Below, piece by piece: positions 19,001 to 27,204 of a DNA stretch of 64,000 bases. Under the pieces are notes generated by a model, which searched no databases, had not been told where the DNA came from, and saw only the letters and a list, made by a program, of their open reading frames with translations. The stretch lies in NCBI RefSeq assembly GCF_019823105.1, contig NZ_CP081958.1:930001-994000 (forward strand). Direction: 5' to 3'. The translations under genes were made by a program, and so were the position numbers. Positions within the stretch are counted from its first letter, which is position 1; each line of letters begins with the position of its first letter. The stretch comes from Halobaculum magnesiiphilum (lineage in GTDB: Archaea; Halobacteriota; Halobacteria; Halobacteriales; Haloferacaceae).

Positions 19001-19157
19001 CGGACGTCGCCAGGTCCCCGTCGAGCGTCGCGGTGTAGGCACCCGCCGACAACAGCAGCAGCGCCGTCCCGACGAGGAAGGCGGTCGTGACCGTCACGAC
19101 CGCGGCGCTGAGCCAGTCCCGCCGCGACCACCGACGGAGCAGCCCGGCGTCGCGCAT
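16083..19157 (-). CDS. ABC transporter permease (MacB/FtsX type) with extracellular CARDB-like insert
   Basis: A 1024-residue protein. A first helix (about 14-38) and extracellular domain precede an FtsX core of four helices (about 205-330), with RRRTIRVLRSTGIDPVRLG in the cytoplasmic loop. A second half repeats the plan: one helix near 390, a long extracellular region (about 410-860), then three FtsX helices (about 870-1010) with RRRTIGVYRATGMTPTRL. The extracellular region contains a CARDB-like domain (SVDVGESARIAVELRNVGEE..., LDAGETTTVTL) and further beta-sandwich domains. MacB-type transporters are mechanotransmitters that extract or move lipoproteins and peptides rather than channels. 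The ATPase gene lies 130 bp upstream on the same strand. Confidence 0.85.
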   Translation of the reverse strand: MRDAGLLRRWSRRDWLSAAVVTVTTAFLVGTALLLLSAGAYTATLDGDLATSATVSYEGSATGGSAAADDRIAVTVATATVDGVETRVVGVGSSTPAVVPGASVAWKDARIPQPRESTAVGPVAYTHTVRFVGADATVERRVAPPENETVLPARWYAADPSLADELGTDGRFVFDPNGDANGYGGGVALVGALPFLLLGIEDVLAILSLAGVAGAVVVVVVVYNVTQMTLVDRRRTIRVLRSTGIDPVRLGALIAGRATAIAATGVVAGAVLGTLAPRVLVFGARALGVPVSLPTGVTPERAAAVLAIGALLALAGALAGVVTAVSAIRTPPGSTGAVREPTRDPRVDGGDSSGDPDGIRTRLARASSRIRAAVASGAAAVPSPTILDWRTAVPTTATLTVFVVIVVVVSGLVGALAPITSQSTGTVSESGALHPLNSRIDAGYADALREQGVAASPEIIAAQAHHGQPYLLRGANFTAFARVTGAEITRGRPPDGPGEAVIGAGLARTLGVDHGDEITIGGSVSPLVDRVEIVGVYAASGAIDDQLIVPRETIAPGAVGGGDQVHVIRTEGLGADGLGNATDPGPQLIVTRLSAPDSVDVGESARIAVELRNVGEEAGSRRLEVRVGNETRSRRVELDAGETTTVTLSERRTRTGTYSVVAGPFERTVRVTSETALTLPPEFPDAAPPRATLLVPATTENGTPVEGARVTFDGTPIPVSQEGVATVPLPEEPGEYPIRVTAPDQEPVTTTITVTPSAEREIGARVTVEPSSGSPTTRPNVSVYVANPWGTTMERNLTLLTPGGAERRQVELRPGNVSRIRVGAEEVGFDGGAEPGTYTFRLLVDGDLAATDRYTVSGSPSGGASLPEGAGAYAGGTGIGTVIRQVFGNVQVLFAGMVLLAGVSTASGTVATFARAVQARRRTIGVYRATGMTPTRLIRVLVRDAALVATPAAVGATAIASLLVAVLRALDVLVAFGIRIDPEIASPAILIAVLGSIVLAACSVCLAAVPILRAPPAGLTSRDS

Positions 19158-19287
19158 CAGGAGTCACTCGCTCGGCGGCGGGCGATCCGTCCCGTCGGCA
19201 CACCGGCTCCGTGCGGGTCGGGCGCGGTCGGGTCGCCGGAGGTCGGTTCCCGGGGTTTCGGTTCGCCGGGACGTGAACGATCCCGCG

Positions 19288-19947
19288 TCACACCGGTGTG
19301 AGTTCCCCGTCAGCGAGGCGGAGGCAGTCGTCGAAGCGGTCCGTCAGGCGGGGGTCGTGGCTGATCACGACGAGGGCGGTGTCCGCGTCGGCCCGAACCG
19401 TCAACAGCAGATCGAGCACGCGCTCGGCCGTGTCGGGGTCGAGCTGGCCGGTCGGCTCGTCGGCGAGCACGACGGCAGGGCGGTTCGCGAGCGCCCGGGC
19501 GATGGCGACGCGCTGTTTCTCGCCGCCGCTGAGCGTCGCCGGGTACTGTCCGGCGAGGTCGGTGATCTGCAGCGCCTCGAAGAGTCGATCGAGCCACGCC
19601 TCGTCGCGCTCGCCCCGGTGGTCCTGCGGGACCGCGGCGTTCTCCCTGGCGGTGAGATCCGGAACGAGCTGGAAGTCCTGAAACACGAACCCGATCGTGT
19701 CCCGTCGGATCCGGGCGCGTGCGCGCTCGCCGAGCGAGGCGGTTGCCTCGCCGTTCACGTACAGCGTCCCGCCCGTCGGCGGCTCCAGGAGCCCGAGCAC
19801 GTTGAACAGCGTCGTCTTACCCGCGCCGCTCGGCCCCCGAACCAACAGCCGCGCGTCGCTCGGAACCGAGATCGAGACCGAGTCGAGAACGCGATCGCCG
19901 CCGCGGTCGACGGTCAGGTCGTCGCCGCGGAGTACCGCGTCTGTCAT
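19288..19947 (-). CDS. ABC transporter ATPase (LolD/MacB family)
   Basis: A 219-residue protein, the normal size for LolD/MacB nucleotide-binding subunits. Walker A is GPSGAGKTT (38-46), the Q-loop is in FVFQDFQLVPDLT, the signature LSGGEKQR is at 139-146, Walker B is VVLADE (159-164), and the H-loop is ISHD. The ATG at 19945-19947 is chosen because the upstream extension has no homology-like features. It pairs with the large FtsX-type permease downstream. The unit is divergent from the Thr-rich surface protein at 20144. Confidence 0.93.
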   Translation of the reverse strand: MTDAVLRGDDLTVDRGGDRVLDSVSISVPSDARLLVRGPSGAGKTTLFNVLGLLEPPTGGTLYVNGEATASLGERARARIRRDTIGFVFQDFQLVPDLTARENAAVPQDHRGERDEAWLDRLFEALQITDLAGQYPATLSGGEKQRVAIARALANRPAVVLADEPTGQLDPDTAERVLDLLLTVRADADTALVVISHDPRLTDRFDDCLRLADGELTPV

Positions 19948-20143
19948 TACCCCTCTCTGTACGGTCGACCATTGTAACGATACCGCCCGGGGACGCCCCG
20001 GCCCGCCAGCCGAGTCCGGCCGGGCCCGGGCGCGAGCGACGGCGGCTCCGCACGCGACCGGAGACGTTTTTGTTGACACGTCCGCACGGGGTACACGTGC
20101 GCCCGCGAACGTCCCCCGTCAGCCGCCGCAGTCGAGGCCGACC

Positions 20144-21298
20144 ATGAGCAGCCGCACGAGCGACGCCGCGGTCGACCGGCGGCGGCTCCTGGCGCTGATC
20201 GCGGCCCTCGCTGTCGTCTCGACGGGGGCGGCGGCCGCGTTCGCGGCCGCCCAGACCGGGTACGCGGTCGAGATCGACGGCGCCGTCGACGTACCCCACA
20301 CTACCTACGAGGCTGAGGGCGAGATGGTCGAGGTGACCGAGGTCGGGCGAGCGGAACTGGGGGGGACGCTGGAATTCGCTGTCGACGCGCCCTCGGGCGA
20401 GTATTACACCGTCCGGGTCGTGAACGGCGAGCAGGATGCCGTCGATGTCCGATCCGGCTTCGGAAGCGAGACGTTCGACATCTCGCTTGACAACTACCAG
20501 GTCGGCACCTACGTCGTCGTCGTCACCAACGAATCCGGCGACGAGCGAGAGGTGTACGCGGCCGAGCCGTTCGTTGTCCAGGGATACGATGTCACGCAGA
20601 ACGTACCCGACTCCGTCGACTCCGACGGGACCTTCACCGTGGACGTGACGATCTCACCCCGCGATGACCCGCCAGCGTTCGAATCTGTGAACGTCGCCGT
20701 CGGCGACGACTCGACGCGGATTGTCGCCGAGGCGGACCGGGTGAACGAGACGACCTACCGCGCGACCGTCGACGCCGGCCAGTTCGAGGACGGGGAGTAC
20801 ACCGTCGTCTCGGGCGTTCGCGGCGACCTCGCGTTCGACGACACCGCGCGGGAGTACTACGGGATCAGCGATAGCACGACGGTGCGCGTCGGGAGCGATT
20901 CCGGGACGGCAACCGCGACGGCGACCGACTCGGGCGGCTCGGGCGGCGACTCGGGAACCGGATCGACGACGGGCACGGCGACGACCGAGGCCCCGACATC
21001 GAACGCGACGGCGACCGCGTCCGACACGACCGCCACGGCGACCACGGACACGCCCGGATCGGAGACGACGACCCCCGGACCGACGGTCGGGCCGACGACG
21101 ACGGCACCGCCGGCGACGACAAGCCCGACCGACGGCGACACCGCGACGCCCAGTTCCGACGACGAATCCGGTGGCGACGGTGACGACTCGGGTGACTCGG
21201 GCGGATCGACCGAGACGACCGGCGCGCTGGTCCACCCGCTCGGTCTGGCGCTCCTCGTGGCGGTCGGACTGGTGGCGCTTCGTCGCCGCGAGCCGTAG
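20144..21298 (+). CDS. Secreted surface protein with Thr-rich stalk and C-terminal membrane anchor
   Basis: A 384-residue protein. Signal sequence at about 12-38 (LLALIAALAVVSTGAAAAFA). Two beta-sandwich domains (about 45-250) are followed by a ~100-residue Thr/Ala/Ser/Gly-rich stalk (about 255-355), a likely O-glycosylation region. A C-terminal helix with RRREP follows. This tail resembles archaeosortase-type signals in outline (helix plus basic cluster) but lacks the PGF tripeptide, so simple membrane anchoring is preferred. It is divergent from the ABC ATPase gene, which suggests a common function at the cell surface. No enzymatic motif. Confidence 0.75.
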   Translation: MSSRTSDAAVDRRRLLALIAALAVVSTGAAAAFAAAQTGYAVEIDGAVDVPHTTYEAEGEMVEVTEVGRAELGGTLEFAVDAPSGEYYTVRVVNGEQDAVDVRSGFGSETFDISLDNYQVGTYVVVVTNESGDEREVYAAEPFVVQGYDVTQNVPDSVDSDGTFTVDVTISPRDDPPAFESVNVAVGDDSTRIVAEADRVNETTYRATVDAGQFEDGEYTVVSGVRGDLAFDDTAREYYGISDSTTVRVGSDSGTATATATDSGGSGGDSGTGSTTGTATTEAPTSNATATASDTTATATTDTPGSETTTPGPTVGPTTTAPPATTSPTDGDTATPSSDDESGGDGDDSGDSGGSTETTGALVHPLGLALLVAVGLVALRRREP

Positions 21299-21350
21299 CA
21301 CCCCGGAACCGATCTCGATCTTTCGTCCGGACGCGGAACCGTCCGATCCG

Positions 21351-22592
21351 TCAGTTCGACCCGTTCAGATCCGCCAGACAGCGCCACGCGTACATCGTCC
21401 GGAGCACGTCCGAAGCGGCGCCGGGCGCGAACACGAGGTCGTCGGTCGAGCGCACGTGCTCCAGCACGTTCTGCGAGGAGTGTTCCGGCGCGGCCGCGAC
21501 CCCCGAGTCGTGTTCCTCGGCCCACTCCATCACTCGGAGGTCGGACTTCGAGTCGCCCATGACGCAGACGAACGGGTCGTCGACGCCGAGCACGTCCAGG
21601 GACGCCTCGACGCCGGCGGCCTTGTGCAGCTCCGCGGCGGCGAGTTCGGCGGCGTCCGCGCGGTAGAGCGCGATCTCGAGGCGGTCGAACAGCGTCGCCG
21701 CGGCGTCGGGCACGTCGCCGTCGGCGGCGGCGCCCGCCCGGTCGATCGCGCCGGCGATCTCTGGGTCGGCGGCGGCGTAGTACGCCCGCGCGGCGGCGGC
21801 GCCGTCGTCGATGTCGAGCCGCTCGCCCGCGGCCCCGCCGACCAGATCGAGCAGGTGGACCATCGCCTCGTCGATGACGGCCTCGGCGTCGTCGCTGCCG
21901 GTCTCGTAGTTGGGCTTGAGGGTGACGTTGAACTCGTTGCCCTGGAGGTGACAGCCGCGCCGGACGCGCTCGGGCGCCTCGCGGAGCACGCCGTCGCGCA
22001 CGTCGTCGACGACGCCGCGCACGTCCTCCGCGAGGTCGTCGTACAGGAGCCGCTTGGTGTCGGCGCCGCTGCCGGGCGTGAACACGCCCGCGCCCGCCTC
22101 GTAGACGACGGACACGTCGCCCGAGTGGACCAGCTCGTTGCCGAGCCCCTGGATCAGGAACCCCTTCACGTTCTCGAGGGTCTGGCCCGTGCAGATCACT
22201 AGCGGGGTGCCGCGCTCGGCGAACTCGGTGAGCAGGTGGAGCGTCTCGCGGGGGATCTCGTTGTCCGTGTCGCCCGCGGAGCGCAGCGTCTCGTCCACGT
22301 CGAGCACGAGCGCGTTGGGCGCGCGGCCGTACTTCCCGTGGAGGTCGAGCGCGGTGAACGCCGACTCGCGGTCGGCCATCGCGGCGACCTCCGCGAGGGC
22401 GTCGCCCTCGTCGCCGAAGGCGCGCTCGATGCGCTCGCGGCGGTCGGCGAGGTCGGCGTTCGCCTCGTCCCAGTTGTCGAGCGCGACCCGGGAGTCGAGC
22501 GGGGGAAACAGGTCGACGAACTCGCGATACGCGCGCAGCGTCTCCGTGTCGAACTCCGCGTACAGCTCGTAGAGACGATCGTAGAGGGTCAT
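21351..22592 (-). CDS. HAD superfamily hydrolase
   Basis: A 413-residue protein. The HAD motifs are in order: LVLDVDET at 95-102 (nucleophile Asp98 and Asp100), VICTGQT for motif II, and GDSKSDLRVM at 346-355 for the metal-binding motif IV. The insert between motif I and IV is large, as in Cof/phosphomannomutase-type C2-cap enzymes. An N-terminal helical extension of about 90 residues is unusual. A phosphatase acting on a small phosphorylated compound is likely, but the substrate is unknown. The gene stands alone between convergent and divergent neighbours. Confidence 0.8.
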   Translation of the reverse strand: MTLYDRLYELYAEFDTETLRAYREFVDLFPPLDSRVALDNWDEANADLADRRERIERAFGDEGDALAEVAAMADRESAFTALDLHGKYGRAPNALVLDVDETLRSAGDTDNEIPRETLHLLTEFAERGTPLVICTGQTLENVKGFLIQGLGNELVHSGDVSVVYEAGAGVFTPGSGADTKRLLYDDLAEDVRGVVDDVRDGVLREAPERVRRGCHLQGNEFNVTLKPNYETGSDDAEAVIDEAMVHLLDLVGGAAGERLDIDDGAAAARAYYAAADPEIAGAIDRAGAAADGDVPDAAATLFDRLEIALYRADAAELAAAELHKAAGVEASLDVLGVDDPFVCVMGDSKSDLRVMEWAEEHDSGVAAAPEHSSQNVLEHVRSTDDLVFAPGAASDVLRTMYAWRCLADLNGSN

Positions 22593-22763
22593 GGGCGGAC
22601 TACGGGAGGGCCACCCAAAGAATCACTCGGATCGCAAGTACTGATGCGGCAGGGGCGCGGTCGGCGGTTCCGCCGGGTGGGCTCGATGCCGACGGAGCGT
22701 CTCGTTGGCGGGGTATCTCGGTCCCGCCGGGGGGTCTATGGTCCGGCGGTCCCTCGCGCCGGT

Positions 22764-22889
22764 ATGACCGATCGGACACAGCGGACGGAGACCGGCGGAC
22801 TGGTGGTCGTTCTCGCGGGCGTCGCGGGGTTCGTCTTCCTCCTGACGATCGTCGTCATCTGGGCGCTCGCGTACGGGCCGCTGTCGTAG
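22764..22889 (+). CDS. Single-helix membrane microprotein
   Basis: A 41-residue frame: a polar N-terminus of about 12 residues, then one membrane helix (about 13-37) ending in YGPLS. The start ATG at 22764 is the only sensible one. It sits between a minus-strand HAD gene and a minus-strand TIM-barrel-like gene, 8 bp from the latter's stop. No family is recognised, and the coding call rests on the clean hydrophobic segment and compact frame. Confidence 0.5.
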   Translation: MTDRTQRTETGGLVVVLAGVAGFVFLLTIVVIWALAYGPLS

Positions 22890-22897
22890 CGCGCCCG

Positions 22898-23803
22898 CTA
22901 CTCCGAGCCGGAGCCAGAGCCGGTGTCGGAGTCCGACCCGGATTCGGAACCGGACTCGGTCTCCTCGCCCCCGTAGCTTCGCCCCTCCCGCGCGTCGGCC
23001 TTCATCCGGCGCAGCGCCGCCACGGCCTGACTCGCGTCGTAGCCGAAGAACACGTCCTCGCCGTACTCGGCGGCGACCTCCGCGGCGTGGTTCAGGTCGT
23101 CGATGTCGACGTTCACGGCGTACAGCTCGACGGAGAACGTCACGTCCAGATCCGCCAGCCGACTCTCGAACCCCTTCGCGATCGTCTCCAGCCAGTAGGT
23201 CGTCCCGTAGTTCGTGTCGTACAGCGGGACGACGAACTCGTCGACGTGGGGGGAAAGCGCCTCCAGATCGAGTCCCGCGCGGTCGTACAGGTGGCCCGGA
23301 TACGGATCGGGGTACAGGGTGAGGTAGACACGGCCGGGGATCCGCTCGGTCGCCTCGGCGACGAAGTCGGTGATCACCTCGGCGCGCCAGTCGGCCCACT
23401 CGTCGTGACGGCTCTCATCGAACAGTCGTTCACACCGGTCACACCGACAGTACCCTTCGCGCGGGAACCCGACGTCGTCGAGTCGCACGTCGCCGTTGAC
23501 GGCCGCACAGTCCTCGACGATCTCCAGCAGGCCGCGGCGGTACTCCTCGTGGGTGGGGCAGATGTACGCCCAGTCGAAGTACGTCCGGTCGCGCGTCGCC
23601 GGCCGGCCCTCGGCGTCGACCGGGACGAGGTCGGGGGTCGCCTCCGCGGCGGCGTTGTCCCCGAAGCACGACACCATGTTCACGGCCGTCTCCAGGGGCT
23701 CGGCCGAGCGGCCGGTCACGTCCTTCACCTCGTAGAAGGCCAGATCGAAGTCGGGCCACTCCGTCTCCTCGGCGTTGCGGGTGACGACGCCGTACTGGGT
23801 CAT
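22898..23803 (-). CDS. Conserved protein resembling a (beta/alpha)8 glycoside-hydrolase-like fold
   Basis: A 301-residue soluble protein starting at 23801-23803. The alternation of strands and helices, with LDDVGFPREGYC, GRVYLTLYPDPYPGHLYD, DEFVVPLYDTNYGTTYW and VFFGYDAS, resembles putative-glycosidase TIM barrels. A CRCDRCERLF segment near residue 120 adds a CxxC (with a third Cys) that could bind a metal. The last 30 residues are Ser/Glu/Gly/Asp-rich. Conserved acidic residues at strand ends (DD in RLDDVGFP, E in VELYAVN) would be the candidate catalytic pair. Substrate unknown. Confidence 0.55.
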   Translation of the reverse strand: MTQYGVVTRNAEETEWPDFDLAFYEVKDVTGRSAEPLETAVNMVSCFGDNAAAEATPDLVPVDAEGRPATRDRTYFDWAYICPTHEEYRRGLLEIVEDCAAVNGDVRLDDVGFPREGYCRCDRCERLFDESRHDEWADWRAEVITDFVAEATERIPGRVYLTLYPDPYPGHLYDRAGLDLEALSPHVDEFVVPLYDTNYGTTYWLETIAKGFESRLADLDVTFSVELYAVNVDIDDLNHAAEVAAEYGEDVFFGYDASQAVAALRRMKADAREGRSYGGEETESGSESGSDSDTGSGSGSE

Positions 23804-23912
23804 ACCGGTGCTTGGCCGCTCGTGAGGGTACGTGTTTCGAAAGAAGGGACGACTGGCGGGTCGAAACGCCGTGGGACCGGCGGCCGGCGGCCGGCAGCGG
23901 CCGCCCGCGTGC

Positions 23913-24023
23913 TCAGTCCTCGGTCTCGACTTCGACCTCGACCGGCTCGGTGTTGGAGCTGAAGAGGACGTACAGGAGCACGACGACACCGAACAACACG
24001 ACGAGTTTGGACTTTCCGGACAT
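23913..24023 (-). CDS. Single-helix membrane microprotein (MSGKSK...)
   Basis: A 36-residue protein: MSGKSK, one membrane helix (about 7-24), then an acidic tail of Glu and Val residues. It fills the space between two minus-strand genes, with its ATG at 24021-24023. The positive N-terminus and acidic C-terminus predict an outside acidic tail. No function is known to me. Confidence 0.55.
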   Translation of the reverse strand: MSGKSKLVVLFGVVVLLYVLFSSNTEPVEVEVETED

Positions 24024-24098
24024 ACGTGACAGTTCAGGCGGCGGGCACTAATCGTTTCCGCCCTGGGACGCGTCCGTCGCCGGGATCGATATCGATCG

Positions 24099-25067
24099 TC
24101 AGGTGTCGGTGGCGTCGCGGTCGGCGTCCTCGATCTCGTCGGTCTCGGCGTCCTCGCCCGCATCGTCACCGTCGCCGCCGTCGCCGCCGTCGCCGCCGTC
24201 GCCGCCGTCGCCGCCGTCGCCGCCCTCGTCGTTGTCGCTGTCGGCTCCCTCGTCGGCGAACACGTGCACCTCAGCCCCGCAGTCGACGCACGCGAGCACG
24301 TCCCGGGTGGGCGTGTCCTCGATCCCCATCGTCCCGCCGCAGCAGCCGTCGGCGACGGTGCGTTCCTCGAGGTCGCCCCCGCAGGCGGGACATTCGGGCG
24401 TGAACAGCCGCAGCGGCGTCGTCGCCGGCGCGCGCAGCGACTCCGGCACGTCGAGGCGTTCCATCGCGCGCACGGCGGCCACGTCGCCGGTGGCGTTCGT
24501 CGGCCGAAGCCAGACTAGGCCCTCCTCGCCCTCGACGGAGACGCCGTCGTACTTGCGCTCGCCCTCGGCCTCGAAGGGGACGACCTCGGCGGTCGCCTCG
24601 ACGAGGTCGTCGGGGCTCGCCTCACGCAGCGTCTCCAACTCCTCGCGCCAGGCGGCCTCGAACGCCTCGGTCAGGTACAGCGCGTCGTCGTCGCCCTCGC
24701 CCTCCTCGATCACGCCGTGGCTGAACATCGCGCCAAGCAGCTCCCCCGGGTCGGTGTCGGCGACGAGGTCGTCGGACTCGCGACGGCGCTCGGGGTCGCC
24801 GCCGTCGGGGGCGACGTGGCGGAACCGGTCTTCGAGGCCCAACGACCGGACGAGGTCGGGGGCGAACGCGGGCGTTCCGGGGACGACGTAGCCGCGCAGG
24901 TACACGAGCGCCGCGCCGACCGCGAGCACGGGGACGGCGAGCGACCGCCGCCGGATCCCGGCGAGTGCGGCCGCGGCGACGACGACGGCGACGTTGACCG
25001 CGGTGCACGGGCCACACCGGTTCTCGCCGGTGTACTCCGGTCGGCGGAGCGTGTCGATCGGGTTCAT
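24099..25067 (-). CDS. Membrane protein with cytoplasmic zinc ribbon and acidic repeat tail
   Basis: A 322-residue protein. The N-terminus has a CGPC pair (about 18-21) just before two membrane helices (about 25-65). A helical acidic domain follows, then a zinc ribbon formed by CPACG and CVDCG with an intervening CCGG (about 225-265). The last 55 residues are GGD repeats and Asp/Glu, encoded by the 9-bp repeat tract at 24171-24224. It begins 86 bp beyond the end of thiC on the same strand. The start at 25065-25067 gives MNPIDTLRRPEYTGEN. Function unknown. Confidence 0.6.
   Translation of the reverse strand: MNPIDTLRRPEYTGENRCGPCTAVNVAVVVAAAALAGIRRRSLAVPVLAVGAALVYLRGYVVPGTPAFAPDLVRSLGLEDRFRHVAPDGGDPERRRESDDLVADTDPGELLGAMFSHGVIEEGEGDDDALYLTEAFEAAWREELETLREASPDDLVEATAEVVPFEAEGERKYDGVSVEGEEGLVWLRPTNATGDVAAVRAMERLDVPESLRAPATTPLRLFTPECPACGGDLEERTVADGCCGGTMGIEDTPTRDVLACVDCGAEVHVFADEGADSDNDEGGDGGDGGDGGDGGDGGDGDDAGEDAETDEIEDADRDATDT
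24171..24224. repeat. 9-bp tandem repeat coding GGD units
   Basis: Six perfect copies of gtcgccgcc, read on the minus strand as Gly-Gly-Asp, in the C-terminal tail of the 24099-25067 gene. Copy number may vary between strains without loss of frame. Confidence 0.9.
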
Positions 25068-25153
25068 GGACCACAGTGACGGCCCGAACGGGATAGGGGT
25101 TTCCGATGCGTCATCGCGGCGGTTCGCGGTCCCTGACTCTGTCGAGGGTCCGG

Positions 25154-26626
25154 TCAGTCGTCGGCCTCGGTCGGCTCGTCTCCCGGCCCCGTCGACCGCT
25201 CGGCGTCGTCGGAGTCCACGCCGTCGGGCGGCCATGCGGGCGTGCGGCTCGTGTCGTGGGTGCCCGCGGGCGGGAGGTTCGTCGCGGCGGCCGGCGAGGC
25301 GTCCAGGTCGACCTCGTGGCCGGTCCGCTCCATCTCGCCGTCGCGGTCGCGGGCGTCCTGGTCGATCCGCATCGAGCAGAACTCCGCGCCGCACATCGAG
25401 CAGAAGCGGGCTTCCTTGTAGTTGTCCCCGGGGAGCGTCTGGTCGTGGAAGGAGCGGGCGCGCTCGGGGTCCAGCGCGAGATCGAACTGCCGGCGCCAGT
25501 CGAACTCGTATCGGGCCGCCGAGAGCGCGTCGTCCCAGTCGCGCGCGCCGGGCAGGCCGTTCGCCACGTCCGCGGCGTGGGCGGCGATGCGGTAGGCGGC
25601 CAGTCCGTCGCGCACGTCGTCGGCGTCGGGGAGGCCGAGGTGCTCCTTGGGCGTCACGTAACACAGCATCGCGGCGCCCGCGCGGGCCGCCTCGGTCGCG
25701 CCGATGGCCGAGGTGATGTGGTCGTACCCCGGCGCGATGTCGGTGACGAGCGGCCCGAGCACGTAGAAGGGGGCGCCGTCGCACACCTCGCGCTGGCGCT
25801 CGACGTTCGCCGCCACCTGGTCCAGCGGGACGTGCCCCGGGCCCTCGACCATGACCTGCACGCCGGCCCCCTGCGCTCGCTCCGTCAGCTCCCCGAGCGT
25901 CTCCAGTTCGGCGAACTGCGCGGCGTCGGAGGCGTCCGCGACGCTTCCGGGTCGGAGCCCGTCGCCCAGGGAGACCGTCACGTCGTGCTCGCCGAGGACC
26001 GCGCATATCTCGTCGAAGGCGACGTACAGCGGGTTCTGCTCGCCGTGGGTCTCCATCCACTCCGCGAGGATCGACCCGCCCCGGGAGACGATCCCCGTGA
26101 TCCGGCCGTCGGTGAGGGGGAGGTGTTCCATCAGCACGCCCGCGTGGATCGTCATGTAGTCGACGCCCTGCTCGGCCTGCTCCCGGATCACCTCCAGCAG
26201 GAGGTCCGTCGTGAGGGCCTCCGGCGACCCCGCCCGTTTCACCGCCCCGTAGATCGGGACCGTCCCGACGGGAACCGGGGAGTGGGCGACGATCGACTCC
26301 CGGATCTCCGCGAGCGGGCCGCCCGTCGACAGGTCCATCACCGTGTCCGCGCCGTGGTGGACGGCCGTGTGGAGCTTCTCCAGTTCCGCCTCCGGACCGC
26401 TGGCGTCCTCGCTCGCACCGATGTTGGCGTTCACCTTCGTCGCGAAGTCGGCGCCGATCACCATCGGGTCCAGCGCGTCGTGCGCGTGGTTCGCGGGGAT
26501 CACCGCCTCGCCGTCGGCGACCGCCGCGCGAACCGTCTCCGGGTCCCGGCTTTCGCGTTCGGCGACCCGCTCCATCGCGGGCGTCGTCTCGCCCGCCCGT
26601 GCCCGTTCGAGTTGCGTCCGTGGCAT
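25154..26626 (-). CDS. thiC: Phosphomethylpyrimidine synthase ThiC
   Basis: A 490-residue protein. ThiC is a radical-SAM enzyme that converts aminoimidazole ribotide to hydroxymethylpyrimidine phosphate for thiamine. The barrel motifs [26 protein letters not shown] and the C-terminal CSMCGAEFC (Cys409, Cys412, Cys417) that binds the 4Fe-4S cluster are intact. The acidic tail after residue 430 is a haloarchaeal addition. The ATG at 26624-26626 follows a TATA box at about 29 nt, leaving no room for a TPP riboswitch. In Haloferax thiC is controlled by the ThiR repressor, so protein-based control is likely here. Confidence 0.97.
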   Translation of the reverse strand: MPRTQLERARAGETTPAMERVAERESRDPETVRAAVADGEAVIPANHAHDALDPMVIGADFATKVNANIGASEDASGPEAELEKLHTAVHHGADTVMDLSTGGPLAEIRESIVAHSPVPVGTVPIYGAVKRAGSPEALTTDLLLEVIREQAEQGVDYMTIHAGVLMEHLPLTDGRITGIVSRGGSILAEWMETHGEQNPLYVAFDEICAVLGEHDVTVSLGDGLRPGSVADASDAAQFAELETLGELTERAQGAGVQVMVEGPGHVPLDQVAANVERQREVCDGAPFYVLGPLVTDIAPGYDHITSAIGATEAARAGAAMLCYVTPKEHLGLPDADDVRDGLAAYRIAAHAADVANGLPGARDWDDALSAARYEFDWRRQFDLALDPERARSFHDQTLPGDNYKEARFCSMCGAEFCSMRIDQDARDRDGEMERTGHEVDLDASPAAATNLPPAGTHDTSRTPAWPPDGVDSDDAERSTGPGDEPTEADD

Positions 26627-26652
26627 ACGACTACCTAGTAATACAACCAACT

Positions 26653-26658
26653 AATATA
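26653..26658 (-). promoter_or_regulatory. TATA box of thiC
   Basis: TATATT on the minus strand centred 29.5 nt from the thiC ATG. The whole 110-bp spacer up to pyrI is AT-richer than its flanks near this point, and the predicted leader is about three bases. Confidence 0.6.
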
Positions 26659-26736
26659 CCTGACGACGGGCCGCAGTCACTGGCTCGAATCGGATCGAGA
26701 CACGAGATCGGCGGGTGTCGCCGGCGGCCGTCGGCG

Positions 26737-27204
26737 TCAGTGAACGGCGAGGTGGTCGCCGATGTCCTCGCGGACGATCTCGCCGCAGAACTCACAGCGG
26801 ACGCCGTCGTCGACGACCTCGAAGGCAGACTCGACGGGCTCGTCGGCGTTCGTGATGCAGTTGTGGTTCGGGCAGGTGAGCAGCCCGACGACGCGCTCGG
26901 GGCGCTCGACGCGCTTCTTCTCGACGACCTCGAACTCGCGGACGATGTTGACGGTCGCCTCCGGGGCCAACAGCGAGAGCACGTCGACCTCGCCCTGGCT
27001 CAGCTCCCGGTCCTCCACCTTCACCACGTCCTTCGTCCCGAGCTTGTCCGAGGGGACGTTCATCCCGATCGACACGCCCATCCCCTCGTCGCCGCCGATG
27101 CCGAGGATCGCGAGGACGTTCAGCGCCTGCCCGCCGGTGATGTGATCGATGACAGTCCCGTCTCGGATCTTCGAGACGCGCAGCTCGCGCTCGGGGTCGC
27201 TCAT
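26737..27204 (-). CDS. pyrI: Aspartate carbamoyltransferase regulatory subunit
   Basis: A 155-residue protein of normal PyrI length. The N-terminal allosteric domain ([16 protein letters not shown]) binds nucleotide effectors, and the zinc site is complete with Cys111, Cys116, Cys137 and Cys140. It holds the PyrB trimers together in the c6r6 holoenzyme of pyrimidine biosynthesis. Its ATG overlaps the pyrB stop by four bases (27201-27204), so the two subunits are translationally coupled. Confidence 0.97.
   Translation of the reverse strand: MSDPERELRVSKIRDGTVIDHITGGQALNVLAILGIGGDEGMGVSIGMNVPSDKLGTKDVVKVEDRELSQGEVDVLSLLAPEATVNIVREFEVVEKKRVERPERVVGLLTCPNHNCITNADEPVESAFEVVDDGVRCEFCGEIVREDIGDHLAVH

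Noticed and set aside
24171-24224. CRISPR array
   Set aside because: The 9-bp units are contiguous, without spacers, and encode Gly-Gly-Asp inside a protein. The same reasoning excludes the 12-bp repeats at 13741-13788. No cas genes occur in the window.
26627-26736. TPP riboswitch upstream of thiC
   Set aside because: The TATA box is only about 30 nt from the start codon, so no leader long enough for the aptamer exists, and no thi-box sequence is seen.
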